Assembly: GCA_017647225.1 (NCBI GenBank)
Contig: JAGCLA010000021.1
Location: 1 to 46,271 of the forward strand
Direction: 5' to 3'
DNA from: Bacteroidaceae bacterium
Lineage (GTDB): Bacteria > Bacteroidota > Bacteroidia > Bacteroidales > Bacteroidaceae
DNA length: 46,271 nucleotides
A program made the position numbers and the translations under genes. This document shows positions 26,830-34,622 of this stretch, piece by piece. The stretch's first letter is position 1, and every line of letters starts with the position of its first letter. The notes beneath the pieces are model-generated. The model saw only the letters and a program-made list of their open reading frames with translations, was not told the origin of the DNA and made no database searches.

Positions 26830-28065
26830 ATGAACATACTTTTATTCAACCAATACGCAGGCAACAAAGGAGACAGAGCTGTGCTTTATGCTACATGTAG
26901 GATAATAAAGGATATACATCCAAATGCTAACATTTATGTTTCCACGTCTTCGCCTGAGTTATACAAAGATTACTCTTATTACCAAAACAACAATATTACA
27001 TTTATTCCCACGGCATGGGATTATGCTCGTGTAAAGTCAAATCGTACTTATTGGAAAGTACTGAACAGTTTTAAGAAATACACATTTACCATTCTACGCG
27101 AAATTTATTTAAGAAAATTTTGTTATGGCATTACACGTTTATTTATAAACCCTTTATTCCGCAAGGCTGTTAAACAAGCTGACAAAATTATTAGCGTAGG
27201 AGGACATCACTATTGCACATTGCTATCCCGCGACTTGGTTTCCGGAATAAATTTTGACGCAATGGCAATCAAGTTGCAAAATAAAAGTTTCACATGTTTC
27301 TCTCAAACATTTGGTCCTTTTGATTTTTATAATAAACGTAATCTGCTACTCACACGTGATATTCTTATAAATTCCAAACTATATCCACGCGAAGAAGACT
27401 CTCGTGACATGTTGTTGAATTTCCAAATCCCAAAGGAAAACATTACAATGACATTTGAGACAGTTTTGAGTCTTAGCCGTGAGGTCGTAGAATATGTAAC
27501 TCCATCATATCGCCCAAAGACTGTTGGCATTGCAATCTACTGTACTCAGAAACGCAGTCCCGATGTAGAAGAGAATTATCTGTCTAGTATATCCTCGCTA
27601 TGTAATCATGTTATCAAGCAAGGTTATGATGTTAAATTCTTCCCAATGGAATTGAAAGGAACAGCCCCCGACGATCGTCCATACATACAGCGTATCGTCG
27701 AACGCGTGGAACACCCGGGCAAGTGCTATGTATATGACACAGATATGGAAACAGCCGAACATTTACATAAAGTTGGCAAATGCCAAGTTTTCATTGGTCA
27801 CAAGACACATTCCACAATATTTGCTTTAGCAACAGGAACTCCACTTTTGGCTATAGCTTATCATCCTAAAACCATTGAATTTATGCATCAGTTTGGCATG
27901 AAACAGTTCGTTGTGGACGATAAAGTCTTGACTAATGATAAATTGATTGCGATGTTTGATCAATTATCAACAAACCTTGATAAAACAGGTAAAGAATCGT
28001 TGAAAAAATCCAAGGATTTCACAGAAATCATATATTCACAATTCAATGAAATAATAAATATCTAA
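26830..28065 (+). CDS. Polysaccharide pyruvyl transferase family protein
   Basis: A 411-residue protein of the WcaK/CsaB family (PS_pyruv_trans). It begins MNILLFNQYAGNKGDRAVLYATCRII, contains VGGHHYCT and a central FSQTFGPF segment, and has the C-terminal HKTHSTIFALATGTPLLAIAYHPKT block in which His-x-His/Ser-rich residues bind the donor in relatives. It would transfer pyruvate from PEP to a sugar as a ketal, adding negative charge, though some relatives are acyl- or glycosyltransferases. It starts 3 bp after the nitroreductase stop. Confidence 0.85.
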   Translation: MNILLFNQYAGNKGDRAVLYATCRIIKDIHPNANIYVSTSSPELYKDYSYYQNNNITFIPTAWDYARVKSNRTYWKVLNSFKKYTFTILREIYLRKFCYGITRLFINPLFRKAVKQADKIISVGGHHYCTLLSRDLVSGINFDAMAIKLQNKSFTCFSQTFGPFDFYNKRNLLLTRDILINSKLYPREEDSRDMLLNFQIPKENITMTFETVLSLSREVVEYVTPSYRPKTVGIAIYCTQKRSPDVEENYLSSISSLCNHVIKQGYDVKFFPMELKGTAPDDRPYIQRIVERVEHPGKCYVYDTDMETAEHLHKVGKCQVFIGHKTHSTIFALATGTPLLAIAYHPKTIEFMHQFGMKQFVVDDKVLTNDKLIAMFDQLSTNLDKTGKESLKKSKDFTEIIYSQFNEIINI

Positions 28066-28073
28066 AAAACATC

Positions 28074-29075
28074 ATGCAAACAAAACATTTAGACGACATA
28101 TCAATTCTAAGAGTTTTTTGTATTCTCGTAGTAGTATTCTTTCATTGTTATGGGATGATGTATGCAGAAGCACATTTCCCGGAAACAATATCTGAATATA
28201 AGAAATTATACTTCATCCCTGTTCAATGCGTGTTTATAAACATCGCTATGCCAATGTTTGTATTTATCAGTGGCTACTTATTTGAATTCTTATTGCAAAA
28301 AGGCAAGTACCCAACTTGGGGCAATTTATTACAAAAGAAAGGAATAAGAATATTACTTCCCTATTTTGTTTTCGGTTTATTCTTTATGGCTACCACAAGA
28401 AACTGGAAACCATTTATTTTGCTTAATGGTGGATATTGGCATTTATGGTTTTTACCAATGCTTTTTTGGTGTTTCATATTAGGATATGCCATATACAAAA
28501 TGCAATTACGTCTTTGGGCAAAGTTGGTATTGGTAATTATAACATTTATATTCTCTTTAATACCCAAATTTATACCAACATGGTTGGGCTTACACAATAT
28601 TACAGTTTGGTTCTATTGGTTCTATTTAGGAATGTTGATTTATAAGTATCGCGATTCTTTATACTCCTATGTTAGAAAGTATAAATTATCTTTGCCATTG
28701 CTATTATCTTCCATTTCCATTATCGTTTTCTTGCCGGTAGAATATGGTGACAATACTTGGTTTGGTAATCTGGCTGTAACCATTTGTATTATATCTATCA
28801 GCTATCTAATGAACAATGCTGATTGGAGCAAGCACAAATTCACCTCTAAAATTGACAAATTTAGTTCTTATAGCTTTGGTATCTATATTTGGCATAATTG
28901 GGTTGCAATGATGCTTATATCCAAAACATCACAAAACATATTTGGTTTACCAACCCTGGTTACTAACCATGTCATTTTGTTTCCATTGTGCTTTAGTTTA
29001 ATAACTTTAGCTATCTCATGGGTTCTATCATGGGGTATGATGAAGACCAAAATTGGACGTTTTTTGATTGGATAA
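28074..29075 (+). CDS. AT3-family (OafA-like) membrane acyltransferase, first copy
   Basis: A 333-residue membrane protein with about ten helices. The first helix has ILRVFCILVVVFFHCYG with the family's catalytic His; later blocks FVFISGYLFEF, RILLPYFVFGLFF and the GGYWHLWFLPMLFW segment are typical of Acyltransferase_3. It should O-acetylate (or otherwise acylate) the glycan at the membrane using cytosolic acyl-CoA. Very AT-rich compared with wecB just downstream, which points to a module boundary at about 29.1 kb. Confidence 0.88.
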   Translation: MQTKHLDDISILRVFCILVVVFFHCYGMMYAEAHFPETISEYKKLYFIPVQCVFINIAMPMFVFISGYLFEFLLQKGKYPTWGNLLQKKGIRILLPYFVFGLFFMATTRNWKPFILLNGGYWHLWFLPMLFWCFILGYAIYKMQLRLWAKLVLVIITFIFSLIPKFIPTWLGLHNITVWFYWFYLGMLIYKYRDSLYSYVRKYKLSLPLLLSSISIIVFLPVEYGDNTWFGNLAVTICIISISYLMNNADWSKHKFTSKIDKFSSYSFGIYIWHNWVAMMLISKTSQNIFGLPTLVTNHVILFPLCFSLITLAISWVLSWGMMKTKIGRFLIG

Positions 29076-29110
29076 AAAATTACCACTGTAAACAATAACA
29101 GAATTAACAT

Positions 29111-30679
29111 ATGAAAACCATAATGCTCGTTTTCGGAACTCGCCCCGAGGCCATTAAAATGGCACCACTGGTCAAGGAATTCCAAAAGCACCCCGAAACA
29201 TTCAAGACAGTAGTATGCGTTACCGGTCAGCACCGCCAGATGCTCGACCAGGTGCTGCAACTCTTTGAAATAACACCCGAATACGACCTTAACATAATGA
29301 AGCAGGGACAGGACCTTTACGATGTCACTGCCCGCGTGCTCACAGGCATGCGCGACGTGCTGAAAGAGGTACAACCCGATGTCGTTCTTGTTCATGGTGA
29401 TACCACCACAAGTACCGCAGCTGCCCTTGCAGCCTTTTACCAGCAGATTCCGGTGGGGCATGTAGAGGCAGGCTTGCGCACACATAACATCTACAGCCCC
29501 TGGCCCGAGGAAATGAACCGTCAGATAACCGGTCGCATAGCAACATACAACTTTGCACCGACACCATTAAGCAAGGCCAATCTGCTACGCGAAGCTGTCA
29601 CAGAAGAGAGTATCACAGTCACAGGAAATACTGTAATAGATGCACTTTATTGGGTGGTAAACAAGATAAAGAATAACACAGCACTGAATGAGGAGTTACA
29701 GAAAGCCCTCTCGAATGCCGGATATGACGTAAACCGTCTGTCAGGAGACAAGAAGCTTGTACTCATTACAGGTCATCGACGCGAGAATTTCGGCGACGGA
29801 TTTATCAACATGTGTACAGCAATCAAAGATTTGACACAAAAGTACCCTGATGTGGATTTCGTATATCCCATGCACCTCAATCCCAATGTACGCAAACCGA
29901 TATATGAAGTATTTGGCCCCACCCCAACCCTCCCCAAAAGGGAGGGAGAAGTATATGGTTACCAAACTGCCGACCCTATACTATATGGTTTGTTAAAGGA
30001 TTTTGCCAAAGAGAACAAAGACAACGCGACAGATGCAGAAATCGCATTGTGGTCACTTTTGCGTAATGAGCAACTTGGCTACAACTTCCGTCGCCAGCAC
30101 ATTATAGACAAATATATTGTTGATTTTGTATGCTTGAAAAAGCAACTTATTGTAGAAGTAGACGGAGCCTACCACTCTGAATTGAAGCAAATAGAATACG
30201 ACAACGACCGCACAACTAGACTAAACGAGCTAGGTTTCACAGTAATCCGCTTCACAAACGAAGAAATCATAACAAACACCAAAGAAAGTATTAGCAAGAT
30301 AATGGAAGCACTCACTTCTACCCCCTCCCCTATTGGGGGAGGCCAGGTGGGGGCCAACATGTTCTTCATTGAGCCGCTTGAATATCTTTCATTCGTGTAT
30401 TTGATGGAAAAGAGCAATATAGTACTTACCGACAGCGGTGGTATACAGGAGGAAGCTCCGGGATTAGGTAAGCCCGTACTTGTTATGCGTGATACAACAG
30501 AACGTCCTGAAGCTTTAGAAGCCGGCACCGTCAAACTAGTTGGTACAAACTATGAAAAGATTATAGCCGAAGTATCGGCACTGCTCGACGATTCAGCATA
30601 CTATAACCAAATGAGCCAAGCAGTCAACCCTTATGGTGATGGAAAAGCTTGTGAACGTATTGTAAAATCATTAATATAA
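29111..30679 (+). CDS. wecB: UDP-N-acetylglucosamine 2-epimerase with in-frame DUF559 element
   Basis: Makes UDP-ManNAc from UDP-GlcNAc. Host residues 1-268 and 416-522 form a complete non-hydrolysing epimerase: FGTRPEAIKMAPLV near the start, HGDTTTSTAAALAAFY, HVEAGLRTHNIYSPWPEEMN, ITGHRRENFGDGF, then after the insert LTDSGGIQEEAPGLGKPVL and TTERPEALEAGTVKLVGT. The family is about 375 residues; this protein is 522. The excess is a 147-codon insertion (269-415) with inverted-repeat ends and an endonuclease domain; removing it gives 375 residues. The insertion falls in a loop between the LNPNVRKPIYEVF helix and the FFIEPLEYL strand, so the enzyme may tolerate it, but this is inference. No stop codon or frameshift interrupts the reading frame. 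Confidence 0.93.
   Translation: MKTIMLVFGTRPEAIKMAPLVKEFQKHPETFKTVVCVTGQHRQMLDQVLQLFEITPEYDLNIMKQGQDLYDVTARVLTGMRDVLKEVQPDVVLVHGDTTTSTAAALAAFYQQIPVGHVEAGLRTHNIYSPWPEEMNRQITGRIATYNFAPTPLSKANLLREAVTEESITVTGNTVIDALYWVVNKIKNNTALNEELQKALSNAGYDVNRLSGDKKLVLITGHRRENFGDGFINMCTAIKDLTQKYPDVDFVYPMHLNPNVRKPIYEVFGPTPTLPKREGEVYGYQTADPILYGLLKDFAKENKDNATDAEIALWSLLRNEQLGYNFRRQHIIDKYIVDFVCLKKQLIVEVDGAYHSELKQIEYDNDRTTRLNELGFTVIRFTNEEIITNTKESISKIMEALTSTPSPIGGGQVGANMFFIEPLEYLSFVYLMEKSNIVLTDSGGIQEEAPGLGKPVLVMRDTTERPEALEAGTVKLVGTNYEKIIAEVSALLDDSAYYNQMSQAVNPYGDGKACERIVKSLI
29915..29952 (+). repeat. Left terminal inverted repeat of the DUF559 element
   Basis: Begins GGCCCCACCCC, contains an internal hairpin CCCTCCC (29928-29934) / GGGAGGG (29940-29946) and ends AGAAGT. 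The reverse complement of the right end has the same order of blocks. Confidence 0.85.
30314..30355 (-). repeat. Right terminal inverted repeat of the DUF559 element
   Basis: Read on the minus strand it starts GGCCCCCACC, has an internal hairpin (CCTCCCC 30324-30330 with GGGGAGG 30336-30342 on the plus strand) and ends AGAAGT, matching the left repeat with small indels. Confidence 0.85.
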
Positions 30680-30683
30680 TTAA

Positions 30684-31910
30684 ATGAAAGCATTATTAAT
30701 AACAATTGGTTATCTACCATATACATTCTCTGAAGCTTTATGTAATGCAAAATTGGTATATGCTTTGCAACAAAAAGGTTGGGATGTTGATGTTATTTCT
30801 CGAATTGATGATGGCACCACTTATTGTAGAGAATGGCAAGAACCATGGTTATGTCTTAAGCCTAATGTGCATGAAATAAAGTATCATCTAGGAAATAAAG
30901 TTTCTCGCACATTGGATTTGATACGCTCAACTATTCAAATGGGAGGATATCCGTTAGAAGGTATCCGCTGGGCACGCCGTGCATACCAAAAGGCTGTAGC
31001 ATTGCACAAAGAAAAGCATTACGATGTTATCCTTACACGTTCACCAAGTGATATTCCTCATATTATAGGATATAAATTAAAGGAATGCTTTGGTGTGCGT
31101 TGGATTGCAAATTGGAACGACCCTTCTGCTACTATCTGGCCAGAACCATACACACATCATTTTTCTTCATTAAAGAAAAAAATGATGCATAGCTATACTG
31201 TAAAATGTTTGTGCAATGCCGATATTAACACATTCCCATCACAGTCGTTACTAGACCATTTCATTGCACATTTCCCCTTTTTGCGACAATTACATACAGA
31301 GGTTATTCCACATATTGCATTAAGCGAAACACTATATACACCCCAAAAACGAGAAAAGAAAGACAAGCTATACTTATGCCATTCCGGTAATCTTTCAACC
31401 GAACGTAATCCGGAATTATTATTCTGTGCTATGCGTGAAATAATTGATGAGGGTTATAACCACATACAATTGGATATAATGGGACGTGTTAATGAATATA
31501 CACAACAGCTGATTGACAAGTATCGTTTAGCAGAACACGTAAAGAGTGCCGGCTCATATCCATATATGGAAGCAATACATCTATTGCAGGAATACGATGT
31601 CTTAGTTCTTCTTGAAGCTAGAATGAAGCATGGAATCTTTTTCGCGAGCAAATTTACCGATTATGCACAAAGCGGACGTCCCATATTGGCTGTATCTCCT
31701 AAAAATGGTTTCGCACATGACATGCTTTCTCAACATGGAGGTGGAATAGCTGTAGATAATGAAGACGTTCAAGATATAAAACGAGGACTATTACTTCTAT
31801 ACAACCATTGGAAAACAGGAAGTATTGACAACAAATTTTCCACACATAAATTATTTTCTCAATTTGCAGCCCATACGGTTATTAATATATATAATCAGCT
31901 ATTGAAATAA
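30684..31910 (+). CDS. GT4-like glycosyltransferase
   Basis: A 408-residue GT-B fold protein. The N-terminal domain begins MKALLITIGYLPYTFSEALCNAKLVYAL and carries WIANWNDPSATIWPEPY; the C-terminal domain has LYLCHSGNLSTERNPELL, LDIMGRVNEYTQQLIDKY and LLEARMKHGIFFASKFTDYAQSGRPILAVSP. The usual EAMA/E-x7-E motif is replaced by FASKFTDYAQSGRPI, as in WcaI/WfaQ-like enzymes. Starts 4 bp after wecB and is more AT-rich. Acceptor and donor are unknown; ManNAc from the neighbouring wecB product is one candidate. Confidence 0.82.
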   Translation: MKALLITIGYLPYTFSEALCNAKLVYALQQKGWDVDVISRIDDGTTYCREWQEPWLCLKPNVHEIKYHLGNKVSRTLDLIRSTIQMGGYPLEGIRWARRAYQKAVALHKEKHYDVILTRSPSDIPHIIGYKLKECFGVRWIANWNDPSATIWPEPYTHHFSSLKKKMMHSYTVKCLCNADINTFPSQSLLDHFIAHFPFLRQLHTEVIPHIALSETLYTPQKREKKDKLYLCHSGNLSTERNPELLFCAMREIIDEGYNHIQLDIMGRVNEYTQQLIDKYRLAEHVKSAGSYPYMEAIHLLQEYDVLVLLEARMKHGIFFASKFTDYAQSGRPILAVSPKNGFAHDMLSQHGGGIAVDNEDVQDIKRGLLLLYNHWKTGSIDNKFSTHKLFSQFAAHTVINIYNQLLK

Positions 31911-31939
31911 TTAAAAATTTTATAAGTTTCTATAAAAAA

Positions 31940-33100
31940 ATGAAAGCCCTTATATGCATACCCTGCCTGTTGACAGGTGGAACAGAAATACAAACCCTCA
32001 ACACCGTGCAAGCCTTAGTACAAGGTGGGCACGGTGTTACTGTGGCATGCTATTTCGAGCATACACCAGATATGGTGGCTCGTTATCGTAAGGCTGGAGC
32101 AAATGTTGTGCTGTTCTCACCAGATGGCACCAGACCAACCGGCTTTCGCACTATAATATTCCTTTACAGGCATTTGCGTCGAATAGTTAAGCAACTACGC
32201 CCCAATGTTACACACGTGCAATACATGGCACCCGGAGCAACGGTTATTCTGTTGTTATGGTTTATGGGAGTAAAGAATATTATTACCACCGCACATACAG
32301 CTGCAGATATATACAAAGACCTGCGTCTTATTCACTTTATACAGCGTCACTGCGTAAGAGCTTTTACTTGTATAACTGAGCTTGCAGAAAAAAGTTTTTT
32401 CGGCACTTCGCAACTATATACGCCAGAAACGAAACTTAAAAAGAGAAACCATTTTACAATACATAATTGTTTAACGAGGAACGAGGAACGAGGAACGAGG
32501 AACGGACAAAAACCATGCCTTTCATCGCTCAACGTTAATCGTTCAACGTTCAACGTTCAACGTTTCACACTTGGCGTCGTCAGTCGCTTGGAAACTATAA
32601 AAGGTATGGATTTAGTAGTTCCTGCGTTTGCTGAAGTTTTGAAACAGCACCCCGACACACGCCTTGTTGTGGTAGGTGATGGCTCTTTACGCTCTGCAAT
32701 GGAACAACAAGTTATTGAGTTAAGATGCAATGACAAAATAACTTGGGCTGGTCGTCAGCCACAAGAGGAACTTAACAAATGGTATAGCCAAATGGATATA
32801 GTGCTTATGCCATCGCGTAGCGAAGGGTTTGGACTTACAGCCATAGAGGCTATGGCTAACGGTTGCGTAGTGGTAGCATCAAATATAGGTGGCTTGCCTG
32901 AGGTTGTACATGACAAAATTTGTGGTTTACTACACCGAAGCGAGGATACAACCGACATGGCAGATAAAATTTCTTCGCTTATAAGTAACGAAGCAACATA
33001 TAACCAATTACGTACACAATCGCTTCACGAAGTGGAAAAATATAGCTTCGAGCGATATGCAGAATTAATTAATGATATGTATGAAAAGTGTAAAGTGTAG
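31940..33100 (+). CDS. GT4 glycosyltransferase carrying period-7 arrays in its linker
   Basis: A 386-residue GT-B protein: MKALICIPCLLTGGTEIQTLNTVQALVQGGH (acceptor domain with the GGTE glycine motif), then LGVVSRLETIKGMDLVVPAF, VVVGDGSLRSAMEQQV and PSRSEGFGLTAIEAMANGCVVVAS with the intact E-x7-E pair. Between the two domains, residues about 179-209 (EERGTRNG ... NVNRSTFNVQRFT) are encoded by two period-7 arrays. This lies at the interdomain linker where length variation is tolerable. The C-terminal residues KCKV and the stop codon are encoded by the 5' edge of the next intergenic array. Confidence 0.85.
   Translation: MKALICIPCLLTGGTEIQTLNTVQALVQGGHGVTVACYFEHTPDMVARYRKAGANVVLFSPDGTRPTGFRTIIFLYRHLRRIVKQLRPNVTHVQYMAPGATVILLLWFMGVKNIITTAHTAADIYKDLRLIHFIQRHCVRAFTCITELAEKSFFGTSQLYTPETKLKKRNHFTIHNCLTRNEERGTRNGQKPCLSSLNVNRSTFNVQRFTLGVVSRLETIKGMDLVVPAFAEVLKQHPDTRLVVVGDGSLRSAMEQQVIELRCNDKITWAGRQPQEELNKWYSQMDIVLMPSRSEGFGLTAIEAMANGCVVVASNIGGLPEVVHDKICGLLHRSEDTTDMADKISSLISNEATYNQLRTQSLHEVEKYSFERYAELINDMYEKCKV
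32474..32567 (+). repeat. Period-7 arrays inside a glycosyltransferase gene
   Basis: ACGAGGA is repeated four times exactly (32474-32501), then ACGGACA; after 17 bp come CGCTCAA, CGTTAAT, CGTTCAA x3 and CGTTTCA (32526-32567). The cores GAACG and CGTTC are complementary, so the two halves can pair in register. Confidence 0.9.
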
Positions 33101-33205
33101 AGTAATTAGTGTAAAGTGTAAAGATACTAGTAAAAAAGTTTAAAGTGTAGAGTGTAAAGAAAACTCTAAACACTAAACTGTAAACTCTAAACCCTAAACT
33201 AGAAT
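33085..33205. repeat. Period-7 array between glycosyltransferase and Wzy genes
   Basis: Left half: AAGTGTA-type heptamers (AAAGTGT, AAAGTGT, AGAGT...), beginning within the upstream gene's last codons. Right half: AACTCTA, AACACTA, AACTGTA, AACTCTA, AACCCTA, AACTAGA. The array ends 7 bp before the ATG at 33212. Confidence 0.9.
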
Positions 33206-33211
33206 AAAAAC

Positions 33212-34516
33212 ATGCAATATATAAATATTCTTTTTTTCTTGATATTGTCTTACTGGGGATTCAAGTTTATGCTTACTTCCCAAAAGTCTGTTACTCACCC
33301 TCTGAATAAAAAACAGAAATTACTATTTGAAGGACCTGAGGTTTATTTGGTTTTGATGCTTAGTACCGGATTGTTATCGCTTGCAGCGCCTATTGGTTTG
33401 GATTTGAGCGCCATACGATTATTATTGTTAGAAATCTTCTGTATTATAGGACTATCTCGCGCTCATCATAAACCAATATGGTCTGCAACATCAATATTCT
33501 ACCTGTTATTAATTTTATGGATGTGCATTGGACTATTTTATACCTCTTCAACAATATTTGGCATACGTGTAATCTTAAAATTTATTTATGCATTCTTAGT
33601 GATACTATTCACATCAGCCGTTGTACGTGACGGCGAAGTATTTCTTAAATCTGCTTTCGGAGCAAGATGGATGGCTATTACAACAATCATATTAACCTTC
33701 ACTGGAATACATCGTCTGTTTCCAGGAACAATTTGGTATAGTACGGCTTTAGCAATAAATTATATTGTTATGTGCGTATTCTCATTAGCTATGTACTATT
33801 ATGGTGGTAAAAAAAGGAAAGATTTATATCTGACACTACTTTTTATGATACCATGTATTGTTTGGATTTTCCGAACATCAATTATGGGTACAGCATTAGC
33901 AATTATGGTATTTATGTTCTTCAAATATAAATTAAAGTCCTTGCCATTTATTGGTGGAATATTGGTTATTTTTATAGTTGCTGTTTTTACCATACCAACT
34001 GTAAAGAACAAGATGTTTAGAGGTGAAGATAAATCCCTAACTGAATTTAGAGAAGGTAAAATCAATAAAGATGACATTGACAGCAATGGTCGTTTTGAAA
34101 TGTGGGAATGGTCATTTGACACTTACTACAAAGGACGTGAGTCAATAGGTAGCGGAACAGGTAATCTACAACGTGCCTTTTATGCACTAGAACACGGAAT
34201 AGGCTCAATCAGGATTGTACACAACGACTATGTACAGATATTATGCGACAACGGTTTAATTGGATTAATTTTATTTGCAGCAGCATTCCTTTGTCTGATA
34301 ATCCATAGCTTTATAGTTTTTCAAAAACGAAGGTATCCTTGGTATATAAAAGTTTGTGCCATTACTGCAGGTGCATCGGCTGCCGGCGTTTTATTAACAA
34401 TGTACACCGATAATGTCATAAATTATACTATGGCAACAATATCTTACCCGTGTGCTTTCTACGGAATGATGTTGGGATTAGTAAAAGGATATAAAGAAAG
34501 TTTGTGCAAAGTGTAA
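33212..34516 (+). CDS. O-antigen ligase / polymerase (Wzy-like) membrane protein
   Basis: A 434-residue protein with about 11-12 transmembrane helices. The large loop before the last helices has RFEMWEWSFDTYYKGRESIGSGTGNLQRAF followed by IVHNDYVQILCDNGLIGLILF, the Wzy_C/O-antigen-ligase signature with conserved Arg, Gly and His. It should polymerise repeat units or ligate the glycan in the periplasm. The 5' leader is a period-7 array ending with CTAGAATAAAAAC before the ATG, and the last residues (LCKV) and stop fall in another array, so the gene is framed by arrays on both sides. Confidence 0.85.
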   Translation: MQYINILFFLILSYWGFKFMLTSQKSVTHPLNKKQKLLFEGPEVYLVLMLSTGLLSLAAPIGLDLSAIRLLLLEIFCIIGLSRAHHKPIWSATSIFYLLLILWMCIGLFYTSSTIFGIRVILKFIYAFLVILFTSAVVRDGEVFLKSAFGARWMAITTIILTFTGIHRLFPGTIWYSTALAINYIVMCVFSLAMYYYGGKKRKDLYLTLLFMIPCIVWIFRTSIMGTALAIMVFMFFKYKLKSLPFIGGILVIFIVAVFTIPTVKNKMFRGEDKSLTEFREGKINKDDIDSNGRFEMWEWSFDTYYKGRESIGSGTGNLQRAFYALEHGIGSIRIVHNDYVQILCDNGLIGLILFAAAFLCLIIHSFIVFQKRRYPWYIKVCAITAGASAAGVLLTMYTDNVINYTMATISYPCAFYGMMLGLVKGYKESLCKV

Positions 34517-34612
34517 AGAAATTAGTGGAAAGTTTAGAGTGTAGAGTGTAAACACTAAACTCTAAACTCTAAACCAGAAACTCTAAACTATACACCCTAA
34601 ACTCTAAACTAG
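34503..34612. repeat. Period-7 array between Wzy and MBOAT genes
   Basis: Starts GTGCAAAGTGTAAAG inside the last codons of the Wzy gene, continues GTTTAGAGTGTAGAGTGTAA, turns at AAACACTAAACTC, and then has AACTCTA, AACTCTA, AACCAGA, AACTCTA, AACTATA, CACCCTA, AACTCTA, AACTAGA up to 34612, 10 bp before the ATG at 34623. Confidence 0.9.
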
Positions 34613-34622
34613 AAACTAAAAC

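Larger units (their letters stand above)
29915..30355 (+). mobile_element. DUF559-endonuclease element inserted in frame in wecB
   Basis: A 441-bp segment bounded by imperfect ~40-bp terminal inverted repeats. It encodes a linker (PTPTLPKREGE), then a DUF559/Vsr-like nuclease domain: ALWSLLRNEQLGYNFRRQHI, DKYIVDFVCLKKQLIVEVDG with the expected Asp and Glu/Asp of the PD-(D/E)xK-type core, a YHSE His, a DNDRTTRLNELGFTVIRF block and the closing NEEII. It ends in TPSPIGGGQVG, which is the translated right repeat. Both ends are open in the host's frame. Intein splicing motifs are absent. Similar stand-alone DUF559 genes with C/G-rich hairpin ends are, to my knowledge, common in Bacteroidota. Confidence 0.85.

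Noticed and set aside
29915-30355. Intein in wecB
   Set aside because: There is no Cys/Ser at the N-terminal junction, no terminal His-Asn followed by Cys/Ser/Thr, and the segment is too short for a splicing domain plus nuclease; it has DNA inverted repeats instead.
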